Source: Marinimicrococcus sp033875255 (GTDB taxonomy: Bacteria; Pseudomonadota; Alphaproteobacteria; Geminicoccales; Geminicoccaceae). From it: a stretch of 64,000 nucleotides of DNA. Every line of letters begins with the position of its first letter. The first letter of the stretch is position 1. A model generated the notes under the pieces. That model was given only the letters and a program-made list of their open reading frames with translations, searched no databases and was not told where the DNA came from. This document shows positions 21,139-31,801 of the stretch, piece by piece. Position numbers and translations under genes: made by a program. The stretch covers positions 1 to 64,000 of the forward strand of contig JAWZSN010000002.1 in assembly GCA_033875255.1 (NCBI GenBank). The letters run 5' to 3'.

Positions 21139-21200
21139 CAGGAAGGCACCGGGATCGTCATCGTCTCAGGCTTCGAAAAAACAATGACAGGGGGGCTAGC

Positions 21201-22793
21201 ATGAGCCGCAAATCACTGGGTGGGGTGGCGCTGACACTGGCGGGGGCGCTGCTCGCCGTCACCGCGCTGACCGCGGGCGAGGCAAAAGCTGCCTTCGAAT
21301 GTCCGGTCAAGGGAGGCGATCTGGTCTTCGGCCAGGAGGCCAAGGTCAACAGCCTCGACATGCACTCCTCCTCGACCATCTCGACCCGCAACATCGCGAT
21401 GCACGTCTTCGAATCGCTGATGACCCGCGACGAGGACAACAACCCGATCCTCGAGCTGGCGGAATCGGTCGAGACCAGCGATGACGGCCTCACCCATACC
21501 TTCAAGCTGCGCGACGGGATCAAGTTTCACAACGGAAAGACAATGACGTCGAAGGACGTCGCGGCGTCCTTCGACCGCTACAACAAGGTGGGCATCGAGC
21601 GCGCCATCCTCGGCAACGTGGCGAGCTGGGAGGCGCCCGACGCGAGCACCTTCGTGGTCAAGATGAAGGCCTCGCAGCCGACCTTCCTCGAGGATCTGAG
21701 CTCCTTCAGCGTGCCGATCGTGATCGTGCCCGAGGAGGTCGCTCAGGCCGACTTCCTCAAGATGGAGCCGGTCGGCACCGGACCGTTCCAGTTCGTCGAG
21801 TTCATCGCCGACAGCCACGTCAAGGTGAAGCGTTTCGAGGACTACAAGCCCAACGAGGCCTATGAGGAGCGCACCGGGTTCGGCGGCTACAAGACGGCCT
21901 GCCTCGACACCGTGACGTTCCGCATCGTGACCGAGCCGGGCGCCCGGGTGGCCGGGCTGGAGACCGGCGAGCTCGACGCGGTCGAGGACGTGCCGCAAAG
22001 CAGCGTGCCGCGGCTCCAGGAGAACGAGAAGATCAAGATCGTTCCCTACGAGAATTTCTGGATCCACATCGCCACGCCGAACTTCGAGAAGGCACCCACC
22101 GACAACCCGCTCGTCCGCCGCGCCATCGCCACGGCGCTGGACATGGACGAGATCATGGAGGTCGCGACCGACGGCGCCTACAACACCAATTTCGGCTTCC
22201 AGCAGCCCAACCGGAAGGTCTATTCCGACAAGGGCAAGGAGTTCTTCAACCTCAAGGACCCGGAGAAGGCCAAGGAGCTCCTGAAGGAGGCCGGCTACAA
22301 GGGCGAGGAGCTCGTGCTCCTCACCAACAAGGACTACACGACGATGTACAACGCTGCTCTGGTCATGGCCGAGCAGCTCAAGGACATCGGCATGAATGTC
22401 CGCCTCGAGGTCCAGGACTGGCCGGCAACCATCGCCACGCGCGACAAGCAGAAGGACGCGTGGAACTACCACTTCACCGGCTGGGGGACCAACAGCTCGC
22501 TGGGCTATCTCGCGGTCTTCAAGTTCCTTGCCAAGCCGCGGCCAATCTACACGACCGACCTCGAGAGCACCGACGAGGTGTTCGACAAGGCCTATTCCGA
22601 CATGCTGAGCCTGCCGAGCTTCGAGGAGCGCGCCGAGGCCTTCGCCCGGGCCCAGCACCGGGTCATGGAGCACGGCATCTCGCTGCCCTTCGGCTGGCTC
22701 ACCAAGAACCAGGCGGTGCGGGCCAACGTCCACAACTTCGTGCCGTTCCGCATTCCGCGCATGTACAATGTCTGGATGGACAAGGAGTCCTGA
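21201..22793 (+). CDS. Dpp-type ABC transporter solute-binding protein (SBP_bac_5)
   Basis: 530 residues. The signal peptide (MSRKSLGG, a hydrophobic core, AGEAKA|AFEC) would be cut near residue 30. The family 5 motifs are LTHTFKLRDGIKFHNGK and PVGTGPFQFVEF. The next genes encode its permeases and ATPases. A GGGGGG run precedes the ATG by about 9 nt; the longer open frame upstream crosses the aminotransferase gene and is not real. It differs clearly in sequence from the binding protein at 7887-9407, so the two importers probably have different ligands. Confidence 0.93.
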   Translation: MSRKSLGGVALTLAGALLAVTALTAGEAKAAFECPVKGGDLVFGQEAKVNSLDMHSSSTISTRNIAMHVFESLMTRDEDNNPILELAESVETSDDGLTHTFKLRDGIKFHNGKTMTSKDVAASFDRYNKVGIERAILGNVASWEAPDASTFVVKMKASQPTFLEDLSSFSVPIVIVPEEVAQADFLKMEPVGTGPFQFVEFIADSHVKVKRFEDYKPNEAYEERTGFGGYKTACLDTVTFRIVTEPGARVAGLETGELDAVEDVPQSSVPRLQENEKIKIVPYENFWIHIATPNFEKAPTDNPLVRRAIATALDMDEIMEVATDGAYNTNFGFQQPNRKVYSDKGKEFFNLKDPEKAKELLKEAGYKGEELVLLTNKDYTTMYNAALVMAEQLKDIGMNVRLEVQDWPATIATRDKQKDAWNYHFTGWGTNSSLGYLAVFKFLAKPRPIYTTDLESTDEVFDKAYSDMLSLPSFEERAEAFARAQHRVMEHGISLPFGWLTKNQAVRANVHNFVPFRIPRMYNVWMDKES

Positions 22794-22809
22794 GCTCTTC
22801 CGGCATCCG

Positions 22810-22834
22810 GCGCCGCCCGCCTCGCGGGCGGCGC
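22810..22834 (+). terminator. Intercistronic hairpin after the binding protein gene
   Basis: A perfect 11-bp stem, GCGCCGCCCGC / GCGGGCGGCGC, with a three-base CTC loop and no T-tract. It lies between the binding protein stop and the first permease, in the same relative position as the hairpin of the first importer. It probably sets differential expression within the operon. Confidence 0.7.
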
Positions 22835-22879
22835 ACCCTCGCCGCTCCCGTCTCCCACTCCAGTCGAAGCACAGATTGA

Positions 22880-23833
22880 ATGGGCCGTTACATCGTTCAG
22901 CGCCTGCTGAGCTCCATTCCCGTCATCTTCCTCGTGACGCTGATCTCCTTCTCGCTGATGCAGCTGGTGCCGGGCGATCCCGCCATCATGGTGGCCGGCC
23001 TGCAGGCGACGCCGGACGAGGTGGAGCGGGTGCGGGTGCAGCTCGGGCTCGACCAGCCCTTCCACATGCAGCTTCTGCATTGGTACGGCAATCTTCTCCA
23101 AGGTGATCTGGGCACCTCCTTCCTGCTCGGCCGCGACGTGCTGGAGGTGACCCTCGAGCGCCTGCCGGTCTCGATCTCGATCGCCGTCTACGCCCTCGTC
23201 ATGACGCTGCTGGTGAGCATCGTGGCCGGGATCATCGCCGCCTTGCGCCAGAACAGCTGGGTCGACCAGCTGGTGATGACCATCGCGCTGATCGGCGTGA
23301 GCCTGCCCAACTTCTGGCTCGGGCTGATGCTGATCGTGCTCTTCAGCGTGCATCTGGGCTGGCTGCCGACCGGCGGCTATGTCGATTTCCGCGAGGATGT
23401 CTGGGGCTGGCTGCAGGCAGCGACGCTGCCCGCGGTGTCGCTCGCGATGCTGCAGATGGGCCTTTTGGCGCGCATCACCCGCTCGACCATGCTGGAGGTG
23501 CTGCGCCAGGACTATATCCGCACCGCCCGGGCCAAGGGCCTGTCCGAGAGCAAGGTGGTGGGCAAGCACGCGCTCAAGAACGTGATGATCCCGGTGGTCA
23601 CGGTCATCGGCATCATCTTCAGCCTGCTGCTCTCGGGCTCGGTGGTCATCGAGACCATCTTCTCGGTGCCCGGCATCGGCTCGCTGCTGGGATCGGCGAT
23701 CCTGCGGCGCGATTATCCGGTGATCCAGGGCGGCCTGCTCCTGGTGGCGGCGATGCTGCTCCTGCTCAACCTGGTGGTCGACGTGCTCTACGCCTACTTC
23801 GACCCGCGCGTGCGGTACCGCAATGGCAAATGA
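22880..23833 (+). CDS. ABC transporter permease, DppB type
   Basis: 317 residues. The N-terminal helix, then LVPGDPAIMVAG (the family's GDP motif) and LGLDQPFHMQ; five further helices follow. The coupling loop RQDYIRTARAKGLSESKVVGKHALKN and the ending ETIFSVPGIGSLLGSAI are characteristic of DppB. Its end overlaps the next permease by 11 bp, which indicates co-translation. Confidence 0.95.
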   Translation: MGRYIVQRLLSSIPVIFLVTLISFSLMQLVPGDPAIMVAGLQATPDEVERVRVQLGLDQPFHMQLLHWYGNLLQGDLGTSFLLGRDVLEVTLERLPVSISIAVYALVMTLLVSIVAGIIAALRQNSWVDQLVMTIALIGVSLPNFWLGLMLIVLFSVHLGWLPTGGYVDFREDVWGWLQAATLPAVSLAMLQMGLLARITRSTMLEVLRQDYIRTARAKGLSESKVVGKHALKNVMIPVVTVIGIIFSLLLSGSVVIETIFSVPGIGSLLGSAILRRDYPVIQGGLLLVAAMLLLLNLVVDVLYAYFDPRVRYRNGK

Positions 23834-24734
23834 GATCGTCGGCGGCTCGACCGCCGTGGCGCTGGCCGACCCCGCCCCGCAGCGGCGGTCGCGCTGGCAG
23901 AGCCCCGTGGTGCGGCGCCTGCTGCGCCACCGCATGTTCCTGACCGGCGCCATCCTGCTCCTGATCGTGAGCCTGGCGGCGATCTTCGCCGACGTCCTGG
24001 CGCCCTCCGATCCCCTCAAGATCTCGATCCGCACCCGCTTCGAGCCGCCCGGCGCCGAATGGCTCTTCGGCACCGACAATTTCGGCCGCAGCCAATGGAG
24101 CCGCGTGCTCTACGGGGCCCGCCTGTCGCTGATGATCGGGCTGGGCGTGGTGATCCTGAACGCCGTGTTCGGCACGCTGGTGGGCGCGCTCGCCGGCTAT
24201 TTCAGGAGCCTCGACAATCTCTTGATGCGCATCACCGACGCCTTCATGGCGTTCCCGGTGATCCTCCTTGCCATCGGCATCACCGCCGCACTCGGCCCCG
24301 GCTCGCTCAACGCGGTGATCGCCCTCGCCGCGGTCTACACGCCGCGCACCGCGCGCATCGTGCGAGCCTCGGTGCTGGTGGTCCGCGAGATGGAGTATGT
24401 CGAGGCGGCGCGCGCCATGGGGGCCACCCACTGGCGCATCATCTGGCACCACATCCTGCCCAACTGCATGGCGCCGCTGATCGTCCAGCTCACCTTCATC
24501 TTCGCCTATTCGGTGCTCTCCGAGGCGGTGCTGAGCTTTTTGGGCCTGGGCGCCCAGCCGCCGACGCCGACCTGGGGCAACATCATCGCCGAGGGACGGC
24601 AGTATATCCGCGAGGCGCCGTGGATCACCGCGATCCCGGGGATTGCCCTGGCGATGACCGTCATGGGCCTCAACCTTCTGGGCGACGGCCTGCGCGACGT
24701 GCTTGATCCGCGGCTCAAGGTGCAGCAGGGCTGA
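23823..24734 (+). CDS. ABC transporter permease, DppC type
   Basis: 303 residues. Helix 1 lies near residues 41-60 (LTGAILLLIVSLAAIF). TDNFGRSQWSRVLYGARLS is the DppC signature. The EAA loop (EAARAMGATHWRIIWHHILPN) and LSFLGLGAQPPTPTWG close the family pattern. It pairs with the preceding DppB-type subunit; the ATPase genes follow 11 bp later. Confidence 0.95.
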   Translation: MANEIVGGSTAVALADPAPQRRSRWQSPVVRRLLRHRMFLTGAILLLIVSLAAIFADVLAPSDPLKISIRTRFEPPGAEWLFGTDNFGRSQWSRVLYGARLSLMIGLGVVILNAVFGTLVGALAGYFRSLDNLLMRITDAFMAFPVILLAIGITAALGPGSLNAVIALAAVYTPRTARIVRASVLVVREMEYVEAARAMGATHWRIIWHHILPNCMAPLIVQLTFIFAYSVLSEAVLSFLGLGAQPPTPTWGNIIAEGRQYIREAPWITAIPGIALAMTVMGLNLLGDGLRDVLDPRLKVQQG

Positions 24735-24745
24735 GAGGAGAGACG

Positions 24746-25752
24746 ATGAGCGAGCCGCTGCTGAGCGTGCGCAACCTCAAGACGGTCTTCAAGACCGAGG
24801 ACGGCCAGTTCGCCGCCGTCGACGATGTGAGCTTCGAGCTGAACGAGGGCGAGGTCATCGGCATCGTCGGCGAGAGCGGCTCGGGCAAGAGCGTCACCGC
24901 CCTCTCGATCATGGGCCTCGTGCCCAACCCGCCCGGCCGCATCGCCGGCGGCGAGATCCGCTTCGAGGGGAGGAACCTGCTGGAGCTGCCCGAGCGCGAG
25001 ATGCGCCGCCTGCGCGGCGGCCGCATGGCGATGATCTTCCAGGAGCCGATGACCTCGCTGAACCCGGTCTTCACGGTCGGCGACCAGCTCCTCGAGGGAA
25101 TCATCGAGCATGAGGGGGTCGGCAAGCGGGCCGCCCGCGACCGGGCGGTCGAGCTGCTCGACAAGGTCGGCATCGCCGCGCCGGCGGAGCGTCTCGACCA
25201 GTACCCGCACCAGATGTCCGGCGGCATGCGGCAGCGGGTGATGATCGCCATGGCGCTGGCCTGCAACCCCAAGCTCCTGCTGGCCGACGAGCCGACCACG
25301 GCGCTCGACGTCACCATCCAGGCGCAGATCCTCGACCTCCTGCGCGAGCTGCAGGAGGAGTTCCGCATGGCGGTCATCATGATCACCCACAATCTGGGCG
25401 TGGTTGCCGAGTTCGCCCACAAGGTCATGGTGATGTATTGCGGCCGTGCGGTGGAGACGGCCCCGGTGGGCGAGCTCTTCGAGCGGCCCAGCCATCCCTA
25501 TACGCAAGGCCTGCTGCGCAGCATCCCGCATCTCGACCACGAGGGCGCCCGGCTGCGCACCATCAAGGGGACCGTGCCGAGCCCGTTCGCGCTGCCGCCC
25601 GGCTGCCGCTTCGCGGCGCGCTGCGAGCATGCGCGGCCGGCCTGCGCCGAGGCCGAGCCGCCGATGATCGACGTCGTGCCGGACCACAAGGCGGCCTGCA
25701 TCCGCCTCACCGGCTACCGCCACGACCTGACCCGCGCCACGGAGCCGGCAGC

Positions 25753-25756
<4 letters not shown>
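24746..25756 (+). CDS. Dpp-type ABC transporter ATPase, DppD-like
   Basis: 336 residues. Walker A GESGSGKSV near residue 46, the signature SGGMRQRV, Walker B LLLADEPTTALD, and the C-terminal peptide-transporter extension with cysteines (GCRFAARCEHARPACAEAEPP) near 286-306. GAGAGGAGA precedes the ATG. Its stop overlaps the next ATPase start as ATGA, so the two ATPases are coupled and presumably form the heterodimer that drives import. Confidence 0.95.
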
Positions 25757-26789
<1,033 letters not shown>

Positions 26790-26793
<4 letters not shown>

Positions 26794-27797
26794 CCAGAGC
26801 GAGCCGCCTCTCCGCCGAGGTGGATTTCAACAAGGACGGCAAGCAGACCGGCTTCGTGCGGGTGCCGCACTCGGTGCACCGCTCCGCCTATGGCTGGCTG
26901 CCGATCCCGATCACTTGCATCAAGAACGGCGAGGGCCCGCGGGTGCTGTGCGTCGCCGGCAATCACGGCGACGAGTGGGACGGCCAGCTGGCGCTGATGA
27001 AGCTCGTGCGCGAGCTGACGCCCGAGCGGGTGCGCGGCCGGATCGTCATCCTCTCGGCCGCCAACTTCCCGGCGGTGATGGCCTCGACCCGCACCTCGCC
27101 GATCGACGGCGGCAACCTCAACCGCTCCTTCCCCGGCGATCCCGATGGCGGCATCACCGCGCAGATCGCGTACTATATCGAGAACGTCCTGCTGGCCGAC
27201 AGCGACTACTGCATCGACCTGCACTCGGGCGGCAGCTCGCTGATGTACATTCCCAGCACGCTTAGCCGCAAGCTCGAGGACCCGCGCGAGATGGAGCGGG
27301 CGATCGGGCTCTTGAAGGCGTTCGGCGCGCCCTACGGCTACATCACCGACTCGCCCCAGGGCGAGGACCGCACGCTCTCCTCCGCGGCGGCGCGCCAGAA
27401 CGTGCTCTATCTCGGCACCGAGCTCGGCGGCGCCGGCACGCTCTCGCTCCACTCCATCGAGGTGGCCGAGGGCGGCGTGCGCCGGGCGCTGGGTCGCATG
27501 GGGGTGCTGCCGGAGGCGGCCGACGAGACGCCGCCCGAGACCAAGCTGCTCTCGGTCAGGGGCAGCGACTATTACGTCTATGCGCCCGATGGCGGCGTCT
27601 TCGAGCCCTTCGTCGATCTGGGCGACCAGGTGACGGCCGGCCAGCCGGCGGGCGCGGTGCACTTCCCCGACACGCCCTGGCGCGAGCCCACCCTGTTCCG
27701 CTTCCAGCGCGACGGCATGGTCTTGTGCAAGCGCTGGCCCAGCCGGTGCGAGCGCGGCGACTGCCTGTTCCATCTGGGCACGCCCTGGGAGGCCTGA
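26790..27797 (+). CDS. Succinylglutamate desuccinylase/aspartoacylase-family deacylase
   Basis: 335 residues. A zinc carboxypeptidase-like fold is shown by GNHGDEWDG (H59, E62) and the third zinc ligand H145 in CIDLHSGGSS, with GGNLNRSFPGD (~107-117) between them. This is the AstE/AspA group that removes acyl groups from N-acyl amino acids; related DoeB enzymes deacetylate ectoine-derived acetyl-diaminobutyrate. No ectoine genes are visible here. Its ATGA overlap with the importer ATPase strongly suggests that it acts on the imported ligand or a product of it. The acyl group and amino acid are unknown. Confidence 0.85.
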
Positions 27798-27805
27798 GCA
27801 GCGCC

Positions 27806-28858
27806 ATGTCCGGCAGCACCGTCGATTTCCGCAGCGACAATACCGGGGCCGCGGCCCCGGAGATCCTGGCAGCGCTCGCCGCCGCCAACCACGGCACCGC
27901 CGCCGGCTATGGCGGCGATCCGCTCACCGAGCGGCTCCAGGAGCGCATGGGCGAGCTCTTCGAGCACAAGGTGCACGTCTTTCCGGTGGCCACCGGCACC
28001 GCCGCCAATGCCCTGGCGCTGGCCGGCGTCACGCCCTCCTGGGGCTCGATCTACTGCAGCCGCGAGGCCCATATCGAGACCTCGGAATGCAACGCCGCCG
28101 GCTTCATGAGCGGCGGCGCCAAGCTCCATCTGGTGGCGGGCGAGCATGGCCGGATCGATCCGGCCGCGCTCGAGGAGGCGCTCGAGAATGCGGGCAAGGG
28201 CCAGGCGCACAGGAGCCAGCCCGCCGCCCTCAACATCGTCCAGGCGACCGACCGGGGCGCCGTCTACCGGCTCGACGAGGTGCGCGAGCTGGGCGCCATC
28301 GCCCGGCTGCACGGTCTCCACATGCACATGGACGGGGCGCGCTTCGCCAACGCGCTGGCGCATCTGCGCTGCTCGCCGGCCGAGCTCACCTGGAAGGCCG
28401 GCGTCGATATCCTCTCCTTCGGCGCCACCAAGAATGGCGGCCTGACGGCGGACGCCATCGTCGTGTTCAAGGAGGATCTGGTGGAGCCGCTGCGCTACCA
28501 GATCCGCCGCGCCGGGCATGTGCTCTCCAAGATGCGCTTCGCCTCGGCCCAGCTCCTGGCGGCGATCGAGGGCGGGCTGTGGCTGCGGCTCGCCGGCCGC
28601 GCCAACGAGGCGGCAGCACGTCTTGCCACCGGCATCGAGGCGCTGCCGGGCCTGCGCCTGGCCGCACCGGTCGAGGTCAACATGCTGTTCGTCGAGGCGG
28701 CCCCCGAGGTCCTCGACGGGCTCGAGGCCGAGGAGATCCTCTTCTTCCGCCGCCGCCGCGACCTCGCCCGCTTCGTCTGCCGCTGGGATGTGGCCGAGGA
28801 GGAGGTGGAGGCGCTGCTCGCCGCGCTGCGCCGTCAGATCGCCCGCCGGGCCGCCTGA
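27806..28858 (+). CDS. Threonine aldolase-like PLP enzyme
   Basis: 350 residues. DFRSDNTGAAAPEI at the start, GYGGDPLTERLQERM, VFPVATGTAANALAL, HMDGARFANAL (the cofactor-binding aspartate) and FGATKNGG with PLP lysine K209 match the low-specificity L-threonine aldolase/beta-eliminating lyase family. It splits beta-hydroxy amino acids into glycine and an aldehyde. It is 8 bp after the deacylase gene and is the last gene of the cluster, ending at a large hairpin. Its presence suggests that the imported compound yields a beta-hydroxy amino acid. Confidence 0.88.
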   Translation: MSGSTVDFRSDNTGAAAPEILAALAAANHGTAAGYGGDPLTERLQERMGELFEHKVHVFPVATGTAANALALAGVTPSWGSIYCSREAHIETSECNAAGFMSGGAKLHLVAGEHGRIDPAALEEALENAGKGQAHRSQPAALNIVQATDRGAVYRLDEVRELGAIARLHGLHMHMDGARFANALAHLRCSPAELTWKAGVDILSFGATKNGGLTADAIVVFKEDLVEPLRYQIRRAGHVLSKMRFASAQLLAAIEGGLWLRLAGRANEAAARLATGIEALPGLRLAAPVEVNMLFVEAAPEVLDGLEAEEILFFRRRRDLARFVCRWDVAEEEVEALLAALRRQIARRAA

Positions 28859-28860
28859 GC

Positions 28861-28926
28861 GCGCCCTCTGCCGCCGCCACGCGACGCCGGCCGGTGCACG
28901 CCGCACCGGCCGGCGTCAGAGGGCGC
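28861..28926. terminator. Large convergent hairpin closing the catabolic cluster
   Basis: A perfect 15-bp stem (28883-28897 with 28903-28917; arm GACGCCGGCCGGTGC) around a 5-nt loop. It is embraced by a second pair of arms, GCGCCCTCT (28861-28869) and AGAGGGCGC (28918-28926). It lies in the 125-bp gap between convergent genes and can terminate from both sides. No T-tract follows. Confidence 0.75.
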
Positions 28927-28983
28927 GACGGATGGTGACGGCCTTAGCGCGGCGTGCGGCGGTGGTCCCGGCGCCCGGCTGCG

Positions 28984-29502
28984 CTAGCTCTGCCCTTCGC
29001 GCACGAGGCGGGCGCTCAAGGTGGGCGGGGTGCGCAGGGTCTGGAGAACGACGCAGTAGCGTTCGGTGAGCTTGAGAAGCGTGGTGAGCTGCTCGGCGTC
29101 GGCCTCGGTATCGAGCCGGAAGGCGAGGCGGACCTCGCGAAAGCCCACCAGCGCGTCCTTCGCCACACCCAGCGTGCCGCGAAAGTCGAGATCGCCCTCG
29201 GCCGTGACGCGGCCGCTGCGGATCTCGATTCCCAGGGCGGTGGCGACCGCCGAGAGGGTGACGCCGGCGCAGGCCGCGAGGGCTTCCAGCAGCATGTCGC
29301 CGGAGCAGGCCTGGGTGCCGGGCCCGCCTGTTGCCGGATGCAGGCCCGCCTCGACCATGGCGCGGCCGGTCTCGACCCTGCAGCTCACGTTCTGCTGGCC
29401 GATCTCGCCCTCCGCCCGAAGCGTGACGATGGCGGCCTCGCCATTCTCGCGATAGCGCTCCTTGAGCGGCGTCTGCAGGGCGCGAAGCTCGTCGGCGTTC
29501 AT
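28984..29502 (-). CDS. OsmC-family protein
   Basis: 172 residues. The central segment with GGPGTQACSGDMLLEALAACAGVTLSAVATALG carries the OsmC-family first cysteine (C in TQACSGD, an atypical position) and the second in ALAACAGVT. The C-terminal LTERYCVVLQTLRTPP resembles the YhfA/OsmC ending. OsmC/Ohr proteins reduce organic hydroperoxides with a cysteine pair; YhfA-type members are less defined. The ATG at 29502 has AGGAG 9 nt upstream; the longer frame runs into the divergent gene's promoter region. Divergent from the DUF1206 gene by 140 bp. Confidence 0.82.
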   Translation of the reverse strand: MNADELRALQTPLKERYRENGEAAIVTLRAEGEIGQQNVSCRVETGRAMVEAGLHPATGGPGTQACSGDMLLEALAACAGVTLSAVATALGIEIRSGRVTAEGDLDFRGTLGVAKDALVGFREVRLAFRLDTEADAEQLTTLLKLTERYCVVLQTLRTPPTLSARLVREGQS

Positions 29503-29642
29503 GGATGTCTCCTCTTGTCCCAACACCCTTATCGGAGCTGCGGGCGGCGCGGTCGAGCCACTCTCGCGGAACCGCCGCCCAGCTTTGCGGATTGCTTTGG
29601 GGCCGGCCCGCGGGGGCCGCAGACAGCCGGAAGGAACGGCCG

Positions 29643-30431
29643 GTGCAAGCTCCTGAAGAGGCCCATGAAGCGCTTGAGAAGGGGGCACGCCTCGGCTACG
29701 GGGCCCGCGGCCTGGTCTATCTCATCGTGGGATCCTTCGCCCTGCTGGCGGCGCTCGGCCGCGGCGGCACGACCGACACGCAAGGCGCGCTGCGCACGCT
29801 GCTGAGCCAGCCCTTCGGCAAGGCTCTGCTCGTGCTGGTGGCGCTGGGCCTCCTCGCGCACGCGCTTTGGCGCCTGCTGATGGCGGTGCGCAACCCCGAG
29901 GGCCGCCATCTGGCGGCGCGCGCCGGCTATGCCGGCAGCTTCCTCGGCAACATGGCGCTGGCCCTGTTCGCCGGCAGCCTCGCCCTGCCCGGCATGATCG
30001 CCCGGCCAGGCGGCAGTGGCGGCAGTGGCGACTGGACCGCCATGCTGATGAGCCAGCCCTTCGGCCAATGGCTGGTGGGTGCTGCCGGGGCTGTCGTCAT
30101 CGGCGTGGGCGTGGCCTTCGCGGTGGTGGCGATCCGCGCCTCCTTCGAGCGTCAGCTCGACGAGCGTGCCTGTCATCCGGCGATACGCACCATCTGCCGC
30201 GCCGGCATCCTCTCCCGCGGCGTGGTGGCGTGGCTGGTCGGTGGTTTTCTCATCATCGCCGCGTGGCAGGCCGACCCTTCGGAGGCCAAGGGCCTGGCGG
30301 CAGCGCTCGCCGCTCTGCGCCAGCAGCCTTACGGGCCGTGGCTCCTGGGGGCGGTGGCGCTGGGCCTCGTGGCCTTCGCCTTCTACAGCCTCGTCGCCGC
30401 CCGCTACCGCCGCATCCGGACCCGCGCCTAG
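29643..30431 (+). CDS. DUF1206 family membrane protein
   Basis: 262 residues with six predicted membrane helices arranged as three similar pairs; GLVYLIVGSFALLAAL, FGKALLVLVALGLLAHALWRL and YGPWLLGAVALGLVAFAFYSL show the repeated pattern of DUF1206. The GTG at 29643 is chosen because AAGGA precedes it and the helices begin soon after; the upstream extension overlaps the intergenic region. The function of the family is unknown. A fragment of a second such gene (its last ~45 codons) is stranded at 38498-38701. Confidence 0.85.
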   Translation: MQAPEEAHEALEKGARLGYGARGLVYLIVGSFALLAALGRGGTTDTQGALRTLLSQPFGKALLVLVALGLLAHALWRLLMAVRNPEGRHLAARAGYAGSFLGNMALALFAGSLALPGMIARPGGSGGSGDWTAMLMSQPFGQWLVGAAGAVVIGVGVAFAVVAIRASFERQLDERACHPAIRTICRAGILSRGVVAWLVGGFLIIAAWQADPSEAKGLAAALAALRQQPYGPWLLGAVALGLVAFAFYSLVAARYRRIRTRA

Positions 30432-30808
30432 CTCCTGGCTGACGACGGTAGCGGGCGGCGCGGGGTCGTGGCTGCGGTGCCGTGCAAGGCGCTGCGCGCG
30501 GCAGGTATTCTTGCTCTCTCGGAGTTGTCGGCGCCGTCGGGCACGCATGCGTGGAGCTGACGGGACGACTGCTGCGCCTGCCCACCTTTCGTCAGCTCCT
30601 CTCGTGTCATCCTTGCGGGTGGCGGGGAGGGCGCGTTCCGACGATGATGCGGCGGCGGACTCCCGACCGGGCACAAGCCCCGGAAAAGCCGAAGATCCGG
30701 TGAACGCTCACCGCTGCCAACTGGCAGAAAACAGCAAACGAAAGCTGCGCGCAGCGCTCCCTCCCGCTTCGCCAGCCACCCGACGTCTCGAGCCGCCCGG
30801 AAAGCGCT
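30432..30808. repeat. Gap with two opposing GCGCTGCGCGC motifs
   Basis: The 377-bp convergent gap holds the motif at 30485-30510 on the plus strand ('caaggcgctgcgcgcggcag') and at 30728-30758 on the minus strand, where GAGCGCTGCGCGCAGC is followed by TTTCGTTTGCTGTTTTC. Each sits downstream of the gene pointing at it (DUF1206 from the left, the phosphatase from the right), consistent with repeated terminators. The middle has weak similarity to the dispersed repeat ('cctcctctcgtgtcatcc'). I see no gene here. Confidence 0.5.
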
Positions 30809-31801
30809 TCAAAAACGCACGATCACCACCGTCCGGTCGTCGGCGCGGATCCTTCCCATCGTACCCTTGACCGAGGGAAAGCGGTCGACCTTCTCCGGAT
30901 CGGTCGCCTCCACCTCTGCGAACGCCTGCTCCCAGGCCGCCACAGCCGGCTGGGCGCCCGGGAGGAAATAGCCGTCGGTGAAGAGCTCCACTGTGGCCAC
31001 CTCGCTCTTTGCCCGCTCCATCACGCTGACCAGCTCCATCGGCACCTCGAAACCGTCCAGCACCGCATAGCTGAGCAGGCTGCGGCGGTTGTTCTGGAAA
31101 TGCACCTGGCCACGGCGGATGCCGCCCTCGAGCAGGAGCCGCAGATCGGCCTCGGCCACGTCGGGGAAGCGCTGCCGGCAGCGCTCGAGGGTTCGCGCGA
31201 GCAGGGAAGCGAGCGCCGTCTCGTCCAGCCACGGGCGCATGTCCGGGAGCAGGCGCGCGGCCCCGTCGAAGGCGCAGGCGCGGCCCACCGCGGCGCACGC
31301 CTCGCCATCGCCGCCGGCCTCGCGCACCACACGCCAGGCTTCCTGGCGCAGGCTGGCGGTGACGAGATCGAGGCCGGTGTCGTTGACGATGGTCTCGGCG
31401 CCGTTCAGCCGCAGGCCGCTGTCGCCCACGAGGACGAAGCGGAGCGTCTCGCCCAGGTCTGCGCAAAATGCCAGCGTGGCGCCGAACCGGCGCTCCGGCG
31501 CCTGTTCGGCCGTCGCGAGCATGCCGAAGCGCTCGTAGGCGGCGCGGATGGCGCCCGTTACGTGCCGCACCAGCCGCGCCGGATCGGCCCGTTCCGCCGG
31601 ATCCAGCAGGAACGAGGCCACCGCCTGCTGCACGATTCCCGCTGCCATGCGGCCTGCGAGCAGGCCCTCGTAGCAGTGCCCGGTGCGGTCGGTGACGCCG
31701 TCGATCACGGCGAAGCCCCGGCCCGGCAGGATCAGGAACTGGTCCTCGTTGAGCTCGGGCCTGTCCAGATCCTTGCCTTCGCTGAACGCCTCGACGTGCA
31801 T
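30809..31801 (-). CDS. PP2C-like Ser/Thr protein phosphatase
   Basis: 330 residues. PP2C metal motifs are visible: NEDQF (residues 18-22), VIDGVTDRTG (D34, G35), LVGDSGLRL, FTDGYFLPG and a C-terminal DDRTVVIVRF. The fold is longer and more divergent than housekeeping PP2C proteins, with an insert of about 100 residues between the GDS and TDG motifs. I chose the ATG at 31801, since the longer frame overlaps the divergent transporter gene. It is divergent from the transporter operon by 118 bp. The substrate is unknown; whether it touches transporter regulation is speculative. Confidence 0.75.
   Translation of the reverse strand: MHVEAFSEGKDLDRPELNEDQFLILPGRGFAVIDGVTDRTGHCYEGLLAGRMAAGIVQQAVASFLLDPAERADPARLVRHVTGAIRAAYERFGMLATAEQAPERRFGATLAFCADLGETLRFVLVGDSGLRLNGAETIVNDTGLDLVTASLRQEAWRVVREAGGDGEACAAVGRACAFDGAARLLPDMRPWLDETALASLLARTLERCRQRFPDVAEADLRLLLEGGIRRGQVHFQNNRRSLLSYAVLDGFEVPMELVSVMERAKSEVATVELFTDGYFLPGAQPAVAAWEQAFAEVEATDPEKVDRFPSVKGTMGRIRADDRTVVIVRF

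Noticed and set aside
23766..24452. Histidine/glutamate-rich minus-strand protein
   Set aside because: It is antisense to the DppC-type permease; the composition reflects reverse-complement membrane codons.
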